Origin: Saturnia japonica
Lineage: Eukaryota > Arthropoda > Insecta > Lepidoptera > Saturniidae
Length of the DNA: 64,000 nt
Direction: 5' to 3'
Assembly: GCA_033032175.1 (NCBI GenBank)
Contig: CM065331.1
Span: forward strand, 10,478,370 to 10,542,369
Within the stretch, counting starts at the first letter, position 1. Each line of letters begins with the position of its first letter. Below are positions 36,238 through 47,700 of this stretch, piece after piece. The position numbers were made by a program, and so were the translations under genes. The notes beneath the pieces were generated by a model. The model saw only the letters and a list, made by a program, of their open reading frames with translations, was not told where the DNA came from and made no database searches.

Positions 36238-36826
36238 GGTGCAAACAAACTATCGGACGCATTCGTAAGCCGCGACTTATAAATGTGCATAGTCGCTTCA
36301 GATGCGGCATTATAGACTCGCCCAAGCGCACCAGTGTTGCCGTTTTATGCTAAAAACATGTTTTCACCTTATTTCGCATGTAAATGATCGTAACCTCAAG
36401 AATATAATGCCTGTTAGGTAGGTATGGATTTATAAAATCGAGCAAGTCCATCATATTCGTATAATGACGTATAACTTCTAGAGCAGTGTTTAATTTACAT
36501 AATTTTACTTTTCGAAATCTACTCAACCAGAGTCCTAGGATGAGAAGGTAGTTCTACTAAATTTTTATTTTATAGTATACCAATTTCGACAATTTTTTAA
36601 CACTTCAACTACAAATTTTCTAAAATGTAGGTTGGCAACACATCTGCGGACTTTTTGGCTGACAAAAATATGCACGCGCTTTAAATCTGTCGAACTTCCA
36701 AACGCTCAAGGATGCCAAGGTTACGTCCGATAGTGTAATAATTCACGTTCATTATCCAGATTATTCAAAATAGATACTATAAGACGCGGCTTACGGACGT
36801 GTCCGACAGTTCGTTTGCACCTTGCC
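36238..36826. mobile_element. MITE-like element with ~45 bp terminal inverted repeats
   Basis: The left end (36238-36282) reads GGTGCAAACAAACTATCGGA and continues CGCATTCGTAAGCCGCGACTTATA. The reverse complement of 36779-36826 reads GGTGCAAACGAACTGTCGGA and continues CACGTCCGTAAGCCGCGTCTTATA. The 589 bp element has no transposase, and the short ORFs in it are chance. The family is unknown to me. Confidence 0.7.
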
Positions 36827-36860
36827 AATCGACAGATAACTCTATAAATAATTATTTTTA

Positions 36861-37060
36861 TTAAGAAAAAGCTCATTTCATTAAATATTTATGACGGTGA
36901 TGGCGTCATCATAAAAATAATGTCTGCTGTTTTAAAATATATATATTAAAAAAAAATTAATTAAGAAAAAGCTCATTTCATGACATATTTATGACCGTGA
37001 TGGTGTCATCATAAAAATAATGTCTGCTGTTTTCAAAAATATATAAAAAAATGAACTATG
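36861..37060 (+). repeat. Tandem duplication, two units of 100 bp
   Basis: The unit 'ttaagaaaaagctcatttca' continues with 'atatttatgac(g/c)gtgatgg(c/t)gtcatcat' and 'aaaaataatgtctgctgttt'. It occurs at 36861-36960 and again at 36961-37060, with a period of exactly 100 bp and only a few differences. Confidence 0.85.
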
Positions 37061-37099
37061 CCCTAAAATATTCAAATTAGTTTCATAATATTCTTCATA

Positions 37100-38130
37100 G
37101 TACCTACTTAAATACACAAAAAAAAATTGGGCAAAGCCTATTCTGCTTACGTGTACTGTGACAGGATGTAACTCATATAACAAAGAAAATCGATTTATAC
37201 TATACTAAATCCATGGTATGTACCTTCATTGTACATACGTTTAATATTGTATTCATACTTAATATTTCATTCATTTACCATTTTCTTAAATTATTTCTTT
37301 GACCCTTAAATAAAATTATACATTATTAAGTAAATACAACTTAATATAACGTACTCAATTCGTATAGATTTGGATTAATTTAGAACTATATTATTATAGG
37401 CTCAATTATTATGGCCCGTTCACACATACGTCATTGAAGATTCGTGATGAACGCACTATAACAATTGGACGTATTCATGATTTCTCACGATTGTGAGCGT
37501 TTCCACACGGGCACTTACTAAGAGGTTATGTAGTACCTAGGTACTGAACAAAAAAACTAATTATCATAAATCACTAAAATCACGATTCGTCAATGTGTGA
37601 TTGATTTAGTCCTTAAATCATTTTGAAAAGAGATTTTACACTAATGAAATAAAAACTTATATACCTACTCTTCAATATAATAAACAAATAAGTTAAATGT
37701 GAATGATGAAGGTCGACATCTTGTATAGACAATAACATCTGACAGTATTAATCTGTAACAAACTAAAACTTTCGCTTCTTTCGATATTTCTTTGACAAAA
37801 GTGCCATAATTATAGAGATATTGTTATAATTATGTGTTTTATTTAGAACTGTATTGCGGACGATGCGTCTACGCAATAAATCCTTTAATACATAGTGATT
37901 CGTTTTGTAATCGATAAGAAGTTTACAAAAAAACAAATTTATTTCTTTTTTCATAGATGTTTTTAATTTATTTAAAAAAAAAAAAGTAAAAAAGAAAACT
38001 ACTTGAAATCATAGATATAAGGCTGTTCGTTTTGCTGACGTGGCTAACTCCAGCATCTCTTAAAAGCCAGTCAGATGAGATTGGTCAAATGTCATTGCAT
38101 TTCATCAAATAAAAAAAAAATACCTAGCAT
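37100..38130. other. Unassigned intergenic sequence
   Basis: AT-rich. Nothing recognised. Confidence 0.4.
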
Positions 38131-38134
38131 TACT

Positions 38135-38405
38135 TGACTCAGTGGTAGTACTTATTTATGGACACCATGTCGATCGAAGTAAGTTCTAATCCCTACAAAT
38201 AACCTGAGGTTTCGGCGAAGGAAAATAGCATGCAGGTGGTAGAGCTTTTTCTAATGCCCACCGGACTAGTTACCACCCTCAAGTTGAAAATATGTCGCCA
38301 AGCGTTTACAGGTATGTTCCGGCAGCTACATTTGAGAGCCAGTCTCGCCACTAGGCTTAGCGTGCTACCATCTTGGGCCACATCGTCACATCAGGTGAGA
38401 TTATA
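38135..38405 (+). repeat. SINE family 1 (fullest copy)
   Basis: Begins with a tRNA-like head: A-box region 'tgactcagtggtagtac', then B-box-like 'gtaagttctaatccctac'. The complete body follows ('ggtggtagagctttttctaatgcccacc', 'ccaccctcaagttgaaaatatgtcgcc', 'ttccggcagctacatttgagagcc', 'cttagcgtgctaccatcttgg') and ends near 'catcaggtgagatt'. Confidence 0.75.
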
Positions 38406-38689
38406 GCAAAATGCAAACCTACAAAGATTAAAATAAGTTACAAGAAGAACAGGAACAAAGTTCTGGTATCTTCACTATCAAATGATCCAAATACGTCTAC
38501 ATTTTGTTTATTTTTGCACGTAGAGGTTACATGATATCCAGCTAACAAAGAGCCAAGAGTCGTCGGAAGAAGGTTTACTACGAAAGTTTTTAGCAAGTTC
38601 TTGATCTGCTTTTTATAAACTTATTTAGATCCATATTTTGTAATTAACTTTTACACCCTTGCGCGCATGTTGCCCACGTTTTTGCGGTT

Positions 38690-39035
38690 AAGTACCCTAA
38701 CGCTCGTCCCCAAGCCACGGTGAAGCAGTAAAAGCCGTTAAAGACTCTATCTAGTTTCTAGGGTCCCTAAGTTCAACAGTATAGTCAGTCAGAAAAAAAT
38801 ATTAAATTTTTGCGGCATTTTGCGTGAATCTCTTTGGTTATTGTGCACAAGTGAATTAATAACATAATAACCGTAGTTTCTTAAAACTGTAATAGCTTTT
38901 TATTTAATGAAGATATAATATTTTTTCCGAATCAAAGCCGAGTATCTAAGTGGTAAAACGAAAAAAATATTGATTAAAATATTTATCCAGTAGTTTTTGC
39001 GTGATACGCTTACAACGGCAAACCTCATTTTATTT
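38690..39035 (+). repeat. Repeat debris: family F (38690-38800) and family G (38985-39035)
   Basis: 'gcagtaaaagccgttaaagactctatctag' pairs with 4215-4310. 'tccagtagtttttgcgtgatacgcttacaacggcaaacct' is nearly identical to 48180-48225. Confidence 0.5.
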
Positions 39036-39139
39036 GGATTGTTTTTTTGTGTGTGACTTAACCTACCCGATGATCTACAATTATCATTATATAATTCAGG
39101 AAACTATAAAATGTATATAAAGCAAAGAAATAAATTTAA

Positions 39140-39556
39140 AAACATCGGTTCGGTTGGCCCACGAGAGACGCGATTTTGTCTCCCATATTCGGCCTTTGCT
39201 GAGCTACGAAAACGATGGATAAAAGCAGAGATGCGAATGTTGAGATGGGTGTGCCATTTGACAAAGATGAATATGTTAGAGGAAGCCTGAAAGTGTAAGG
39301 TACCAGTGGCTGAAATATTCAAGACTGGAAGTTTATACTGGTATGGAAGTGATAGAAAGCGCTAATTCGAGAAGAGGGCGCCCTAAAAGACGGATGAACC
39401 GTGTGTGAGAGGATATTTGTGTAGGGGGGGAAGGATGAGATGAGTGCAGAAATGACGGTTGATAGGCTAGAATGGCTGAAGACGTCCTGTGCCGATCCCA
39501 CCTAGTGTGAGGTAAGGACAGTAGGAAGAAGATTCCTGAAGAAGAAAAAAAAAAGA
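39140..39556 (+). mobile_element. 3' fragment of a non-LTR retrotransposon (RTE-like)
   Basis: The + strand translates, across several stops and shifts, to the C-terminal tail of an insect LINE polymerase: KAEMRMLRWVCHLTKM, then K(C)KVPVAEIFKTG and LYWYGSDRKR, then RRPKRRMNRV-type sequence and a final 'EWLKTSCADPT' before an A-rich end (39540-39556). It is 5'-truncated and inactive. The opposite-strand ORFs at 39104-39602 are shadows. The RTE assignment rests on the wording of this tail and is tentative. Confidence 0.6.
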
Positions 39557-40101
39557 GCCTTCCCATATGATATGGATGGTTCAATGATTTTTTTTTAAAC
39601 ATTATCCAATATGTATAGCTAACTCACCACATCACTATTTTAAAAATACAACAAACTAGAAACACATTAAATGACATTTTACTACAAGGGAATAAAAAAG
39701 GCAATTAGGAAACACGTGTTATAAAAATATTTTCTATTCAAAAAACTAAAATTTATAAATAAAATCACTTTATTATAGAGAGTCGTTAAAATATTGGAAT
39801 GCAATACGAATCTAATCTATTTAAATAACATAACAATGAGTAATAACTTAATTCCTGTCCTTGAAATCGGTTCACTGCTCATCCTTGAAGTGATCCTTTG
39901 AAATAACTTTCACAGGCCATCGAATTTTATCATAAAACAGAAACAATCTTCATATTAAACACTTTGTAATGTCACGAATGATTATTTTTCTCTTTTAATT
40001 TCTCTTGTAATTTTCCTGGAACACAAAAAATAACAACTTGAAAATAACTTACATCATACTTAAAGAAATAATATTACCCTTTAATATTAATATATAAGAA
40101 G

Positions 40102-40730
40102 TGTGTCCCGAAAGCATCCGACCTGTACCCATGGCTTCGCGTCAAAACGTCCGAATGACCTTTATGTAGTACTAGCGTAACAAGTGACTCTTCACGAAAT
40201 CATCGACTACCATGGTAACCGACAAGATTTGTTATTTCGAGCGCAGCATGTACTTATGTACATTTCGATTTCGCGGTTCGTCGAGATTTTGCTATCGTTG
40301 AAAATGACGGAGATCGAAACAACGAATTTGCATAAAGTTTGGATTCAAACACGGAAAGAGTTGAAAGACCATCGAAATGATGCAGGAGGTCTTTGAAGAT
40401 GCTTGTAATCGCAAGACTCAGATAAAAGAGTGTTAGGGCGGGCGGCCACTGGCTTCTCCACCATGATAACGCGCCAGCGTATTCATCGAACCTCGTGCAA
40501 CATAGGCCCTGCGCCGCTCGAAGGACACCGCTTTGACGACAGAGAGACGGTTGAAACGAATGCGAAGCGTGCACTCATGGCCATTCCGAAAACCAATTAC
40601 CAGAACTGCATCAGGATGTGTGGAAGCACCGATGGAGCGTCTTGTTTATTCGAAGGATGCCAAGAGTCGGATAACGAAAAATAATGCCAGTGCGAAGTTA
40701 CAAGTACAGGTCGGATACTTTTGGGACACA
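40102..40730 (+). mobile_element. Internally deleted mariner-type transposon
   Basis: The terminal inverted repeats are 27-29 bp: left TGTGTCCCGAAAGCATCCGA(CCTGTAC), right (reverse complement) TGTGTCCCAAAAGTATCCGA(CCTGTAC). Inside are two scraps of mariner transposase on the + strand: an N-terminal scrap ending near HKVWIQTRKELKDH, and a catalytic scrap WLLHHDNAPAYSSN whose Asp (GAT 40465-40467) is the second catalytic residue. A C-terminal piece with IPKTNYQNCI and YSKD/FEGCQ-like ends follows. At 629 bp it is about half of a full mariner (~1.3 kb), so the middle is deleted and the frames are broken. No TA duplication is visible. Confidence 0.8.
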
Positions 40731-41094
40731 GGTGTATTTAATTATTACACATTTATTAGACATGTTTGATGTGATAAACACGTAATGCAGCTGTTGGACT
40801 CAATGTTGGCGGATGTAGGCGTGGCGACGCTTTGAACTCAACGTTGATGGTGTGGAGCCGAGTTCGTTTTTTCAGGAGGAAAATTTATATAAAAGTGTTA
40901 CGTTTTTCTGCGCAACGTACCTTGCCCACATTTCACTATGAAATCATGTACACATACATATATCAGTCAATACAGTGCAGTGCAGTGCATTCAGTCAGTC
41001 AACCGATCACCTCTTTGCCTATTGCATATTCAAAGACAATCGTACTCAAGGAGTAACCTCCGGTCGTGTGTCGGAGCTAACGCACACAAACGTT

Positions 41095-41470
41095 TTTACA
41101 AATATTTACTGTATGTTTCACATCTGCAGGGAGTACCGTGACGGCAAACTTTTTAAAATTTCAATTAAAAATATGCCACAGATACCGGAATATTATGTTC
41201 AAGTGACTGCGCGTGACGTCATCGTTCAATAGTCAAAACTAAGGTTAAGGTCTTTTATATGCAAAGTTGAGTTTACTAGAATTCAGTTGAAACTTATGAA
41301 ATTCCTTCAGCACCTAAATCATTTCAGAATCACTTATCACAAATTAACCTAATTAAAAAAAAGTGAATATAGTGGGGGGAGATCATAAATGATTTACATA
41401 ATCGAGACATTCACTTAATACTAAAATTGCTTAGTAATTACTGAAATTAGTAAATAGTAACTTTCATAAT
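41095..41470 (-). repeat. Dispersed repeat family H (inverted copy)
   Basis: The reverse complement of 41205-41290 matches 15585-15670 ('agtaaactcaa(c/t)tttgcatata', 'gatgacgtcacgc'). A TGACGTCA octamer lies at 41214-41221. It lies 3' of Atf2. Confidence 0.5.
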
Positions 41471-41594
41471 AGATAGACATTAAAAATTTTCATTCATTCG
41501 TAATCAAACAAGTTCTTTATAAGAACTTGTATTACCTATGAGTTCAAAAAAAAAAATCCTCTGAACTACCAACAAGTTTGAAGTTAGTTAATGT

Positions 41595-41762
41595 AGCATA
41601 CCATCACGCCTGTATCACCTAAGGGTTAGGCAGAGGTGCACTAATGTACGGCCAAAGTTCGGCGAGTAAGTTTACAGAAGCGAGCCTATTGCCATTAATC
41701 GGACACAAAGCCAAATACTTTGCTCGACCTGAGAATCAAACCCAGGGCCTACTACTACCGGT
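41595..41762 (-). repeat. SINE family 2 (copy 3)
   Basis: The minus strand carries a B-box GGGTTTGATTCTC, a body with 'gtgtccgattaatggcaatagg', and the 3' end 'aggcgtgatggtatg'. It ends about 13 bp from the Atf2 stop codon at 41775, so it lies in or just after the Atf2 3' UTR. Confidence 0.7.
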
Positions 41763-41774
41763 TCTATCAAATTA

Positions 41775-44700
41775 CTAGTTACTAAGTCCAACACATATAA
41801 ACTCACTGAGATCATCAGCATTGGGACATTTCTTCATATGTTCCGTTATGAGTACTTTCAATATTGCAGTTTCCAAGATCAACTTCTCATTGGCTTCTTT
41901 CAGTTGTCGGTTCTCCGTCGCTTGCTTCGTCCATGACTCTTTTAAACGTGCCCTGGAATTATAATCTTCGTTTAGATAATATACCCTTGAACGGTTAGCA
42001 ACGGAGACCAAATCAAATCAAAATATATTATGTTCAATTTAGGCCCTAAGAAGGCACTTATGAATATCAAAACACTACCACCGGTTCGGACAAACATTCC
42101 CGTCGGACCGAAAATTAAAACTTGTAAAGACTATGTATACCCATATAAGTAAGTAAAATCTGTCACCATCGTTTTTTTTATAATCTATACGGCCAAATTA
42201 TTTGAAATTGAAAAAAATCTTTTTAGGCAAAAAATTTAATTTTTTTTGTCACAAATATTTAAGACATAATTTTAAAAAAAATGTCTTTCGTGTTTTATTT
42301 TTTGCAACTTTCATAACACAATTGTTTGATTTTTTTTTTTTTTTTTTGTAAGAGGTCATTGATTAGTGACATTTTTTTTTGTTTTAATTATTGGTCATAC
42401 ATGTTTTTTAATTGAAAAAAAAAAAAATTATCTCGTATTTTCATAAGTTTCTTCACGATTTTTTTATATACTATAATTGTCCTACTGATGTTCTTTAGAC
42501 GTGAAATTTTCAACTTGATCTTTATATAAAAAACCGGCCAAGTGCGAGTGGGACTCGCGCACTGAGGGTTCAAACAGGGTAGGCAGAAAATTTTAAAAGC
42601 TATGAACTTACCAAAAACAATACATTTTGGTTTTGGTTCATCGACTTTTCGACTAAATAATGATGTAAGGTAGTTCAGTTACCGTAATTGTCACCTCAAA
42701 TATCCATAGGCCATACATTGACTGATTTTATAGACATTTCAATTTACAGATACACAGGCCTTTTAGCATTCATTTAAAATTGGTAACTCAGGTAATATAT
42801 AAATCAATGTCTATCAGCGCGTTTGTTTCATGTTCTGTATTTGCAAAATTAAATAATAGCAATCTAGTCTTCACCTTTATATTGTATTAATTTTAAATCA
42901 CTTGTTTGTTTTTTCACTGAAAGATAATTTTGAAAACGCATCATTTTTTATTTTCTCTATCCAGTGTCTAAATTCTAGACATACGGCCAAGTTCCAAAAG
43001 GGCGACACCGGCTAGTGTGTGTATTTAAACGAACCTTTTCGAGGTACTTTCGGCCCTCCTTATGTCAAAAGCTATTAGACCTACAAATTTTGAACATTTA
43101 ACACCCACGTTGAAAACCTAGAATCCCAAATTTCACGAATATGTTATTGACACAAATAGTTATTGAGTTATTAAGGTCTGAAATTAACTGACTGACTCAC
43201 TCATCAAAAACCTAGACCACTTCTAGGTAACTCAGAAACTTGAAACTCGCTATGTATTATGGTTGTTATTTTCAAAGCACAAATTTGCAGCTGTTTTAAC
43301 TACTCACTAATAGATCGTGTTATGCAGTTTTTGAAAATACTCGACAGGTGAAGCTGATTTTTATTTTAATATTGTTTTACAAAAAGATAAACTGGACAAA
43401 CTTAACTTTGCGGTTGGAAAACTATTGTCCCCATACATCAATATATGCCGCGCTCAGTTTACCAACTACAAATAACAAAATTAATTCTTATTAATTATCT
43501 AACTACAAATTTACAGTTTTCGGATTTTTTCCTTTACTTGTGCTACAAGACACTACTTCTTGTCAAATTTCATGATTGTAGGTCAACTGGAATTGCCCTA
43601 TAGGTTTTTCATCCCTTTGAAATTATATAGAAATGAGACATAACCAAGCCATTGATTATGATTGAGTTGACTTAGAAATTTTTTTTTTTCACAGCTTCAA
43701 GGGATTGCAGACCTGAGTTTTTGTTATTAATTTCAAATTTATACCTCTCCACGCACTCCTGAGAAAAAGGGTTTTGACAGACAGACAGACAGACAACGAA
43801 GTGATCCTATTAGGGTTCCTTTTTGAAGATCGGAACCCTAAAAAAGGCGTGTCGAGTTCCTGTATTAATACGTGTGTACCCAGTAATGTTTGTTTCGTTT
43901 TGGTGTCGCTTTTTCGTTTCATCGTGTTTCAAATCGCAACAGTACTAAAGAAGTTTTCATTTCAAAAAGTTCACCTGTAACGTCTTGCTGCGGCGCTTCG
44001 GTACTCCAAGTCGCTTGCTCGCTTATCACTGTTTCCGCTTATCCCGCTAGCCTTAGGGGCATGATTGTCTGTAACATACCATATTTACTCTACTATTTAG
44101 CTATAAAAATAAATAATATCGTAATAGTGTCCGTTTGTAATGTCAGAGTAACAGCTTTTAACAAAAATACATATATTATGAATGTATATAGGATATACTT
44201 ATAGAAAATAAAGTTTTTACAATGTTTGTCTGTATTTTTGTTCCGAGTAATCTCCGAAACGTTTGGACGAATTTTAACAGGACTTACACTTGCAGATAGC
44301 TGATGTTATACGGAATAACTTAGGCTTGGTTTAGTTTCATGCAACAAAAAAGAAAGAAATACGAAATAACTAATGGATGAATCAGTTCGCACACTTAAAT
44401 GGCTGATGCTGAGTAAACCATAAGAAACATATGAAATCAATGTACTACATAAACATAATTAAATCAATTAAATAAACGTAAAAAGTCAGCAAGAGCATAT
44501 TACGTCTATCTTCTAAGGATCACCGATCACCCACAACAAATATTTTTGTCTTTAAAATAACCAGGAGCGAGCGCAGTAATAATATAACTCACTTTCAGCT
44601 GGTTGTTTATTGTCATCATCCTTCATGTTCCTTTTAGCCGGATTTCGTGGCTTCTGGTTAACTTTGAACTGTGGTATTGGAACCTTATGGACCATCATTG

Positions 44701-47700
44701 TCGGTGGACTAACCAAAGTAACAGGAATCAAAGTTCCAGTCGACAAAGGTACCACTGTAACTGGAGGCTGGATTTTAGGCACTGTCTTTGTTTTCTCTGT
44801 TAACTTCTTTTTTAACTTCTCCCTGGCATTATTTACTTTTTCTGCCTCATCAACAGATCTCATCCTGACTTGTTTCCCATTAGGAAGTTTGATCAAGACC
44901 TCATAATTGTCACTGTCGTCCTCCACTTTTCTCTGATCCTCTTTACATAAATCATTTGTTAAACTATCCACAACAAAGTCTATTGACTTTTGGCTCATCA
45001 TCGGAGGTATATCTGGGATTTGGAGTTTCCCCGGGTCTGATAGGAATATATCTTTGACTAAGTTATTATTCTTTATCACAGTGTCTTCATATATTAAGGT
45101 TTGTGATGGATTCCTGTCATCTTTTCTTCTCTCACTGTGTATTTTGATGACATTGTTGGTGTAGGAGACTGAATCTTTGATGACTCCATCTTTGGTACGG
45201 TCTTCTGTTCTGGTTTGTTCTTCGTGTTTCTCAACAATTCTACTTATGGTGGTTACTTCATTGGTTAATTTTGATATTGTTGTTGTTTCAAATTCTTTTA
45301 TAGCACCATTCTCGTCACTAGAAGATCTATAATGATTTTCTTTATTAGTATCATATTATAAAAACCTAGCAAATAGCTAAACTGTTGCTTATGTTAAATA
45401 CACTATAATACAAGGCCGGTGATCACTACTCTGTCTATATATTAGAAGCCTAAAATGTATAGGTAAAGTAAGATGGCTTCGTCTGAGCGACTTAAAATGT
45501 TGTTATAGATACTTTAGCTCATCTTTGCGTGTGGCCCTATGTATGCGTGATCTTGTAAACATGCAGTTTTATTTGTATTATCGCTTTGTTCTATGGGTAC
45601 AATTGGATAGAAATGCAGTAATGAGTAACAGAAAAAATACTCAGCAATATACAGCACCAAACCATGTTAGCATTTTTTATCCAACAGAGTGGTAGATGAA
45701 TGGAATAAGCTGCCACAGCATATTATAAGTGCCCCCTCTGTATGCTCTTTTAAAAATGAACTAGATAAACACTTGGCCAATTAAATAGTGCACTCAACAA
45801 TACAAAATAGAATACACGCATCAGCCTAAGGCTGTTAGTGTATAACTAATAATAATAATAATAATATGGTAAAAAAATTCTTTGTCTGCCATCATATCAT
45901 CGGAAGTCCTTTACAAAATATTTGAGGAATTTAATAATATACATTGCTTTACTTAACATTGATGTTACGGAAATAATGCGATTTTTAGTAGTAGTGATAT
46001 GGATATGGAATAATGTTCAATAAACACGCATTTGCTCAATTGAGCTGTTGATTTATTTTCATTTTGAACAAATAAGAAATAAACATTGTTTCATACGCGA
46101 TTAAATGTGCCTGCACTCTTATAGCTTGTTTTAATGTAAATTTGGTATTAAGTAATTTGGGAAATAATTGGTGTTTGTCATATATAGACTTAAAACAAGT
46201 TAATTGAACCTACCTGCTAATAGTTATATTTCTTTGGTTGTTTGTTGTACTGTAAAGTGTAGAATCACCTGGATCTAGGAGGGGGAACACCATCTGAGGT
46301 GTGTGCAGCTCATCACTTGCCGATGTTGTTATTGTATTCTCTAGCGATAAGATGTTGTGTCTGGAATTGTAATAATAATAACTTATAAATATTATCAGAC
46401 TCAATATTTCTCTGAGAATGTGCGTTTATATTATTTTCATGTGAAAACCACTTATCCAATATACATGATCCTTTTTTTAATTCATAGCTATTTTATCTGG
46501 CCAGATAATGGAGGATGAATTCGGAAAAAAGTTTCTTTTAGGGTGCTTATATGGCTTAAACACTGAGTAAACAATAAGAGATATGTCAATTAATGTACCA
46601 CATAATTGCAGATTTTAAAAAGACCTATAAAAATTCAGTGATAACATAATTATGTCTATCTCCTAAGGATTCACCACAATAAGTATTTTTATATCTTGGC
46701 TAAAAGTTGCTGTTGTTGGGAGTGTGGATGTTGTAATGAAGATATATTGGCTACACTAAGTCAACTTACTAAAGATTAAAGGGGAACTAATATAACTTCA
46801 TACTTGCATTTACATTTACTTTCAAAATATACATTTTTATTAATTGGACACCAAGGTTCGATATCCTGATTAGCTAGATATAAGTTAAGAATATAAATTT
46901 TCAAGTCTGTTTTATATGATGGACCTTTCTCTCGTTAAAAAATACTTGAATAGGAAAGCTGAAGATTTTTATTGATAAATATTTTACAAAGAATAAAAGT
47001 TTGGGAGCCTCTGTTGTTTTGATTTACACAAAAATTTCTTTAATGTACAGATTTGAACTCTTTACAATTTTATTATAAGTATAGAATCTATATTATTAGA
47101 AATCAACTAGCTAATTACATACTTTGTCTCCATGGCTCTTTTGAAACCTTCATCAAAAGGGTTGACATTCTGTAGGTCTTGGAAAAGCCCAACCTCCTCA
47201 CAATTTCTGATGAATCTGGTGGGTGTTGGAGTTTGATCCGCTGTAATATGAGATTATAAACATTAAAAACTAACTGTTAGTTGCATGTGTATTATGATTC
47301 TGTATCAATGAGATTTACCATCATAAATATGTTTTTTTTTTTTATAAAATCTGAGTACTAGAAATGTTTTTGAAGGATATCAGACAAAATCAGACAGACA
47401 ACATACACACAAAATATGTTATGTGATGGTATTGTACATTGATTAAGCAGATGCCATCTGTTTAAAAGAGGTATTTTGCCTTATTATGGAAAATACTTGT
47501 TGATATAAAAAATTCTACTGGTTCAGAAAACATTCATAAGGTATAACTAGGCACACAATGTAACTATCTAAAATATGTAACCAATTTAATATTAATTGCT
47601 TTCTTTTATGTATATGCTGCTTGATATTATAAAGAAAAAAATAATATAATGAAGATTATTTATTCTTTGTCTCGGACACACCTCTATACTATAAGTCTTT

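Noticed and set aside
41775..42011. A free-standing 78-residue protein starting at 42011
   Set aside because: Only the part from 41952 is coding. It is the leucine-zipper exon of Atf2, preceded by an acceptor and joined in phase to 43975.
44552..45079. A single-exon gene of 175 codons
   Set aside because: The frame continues upstream to a splice acceptor at 45326 and ends at a donor at 44593; it is Atf2 exon 4.
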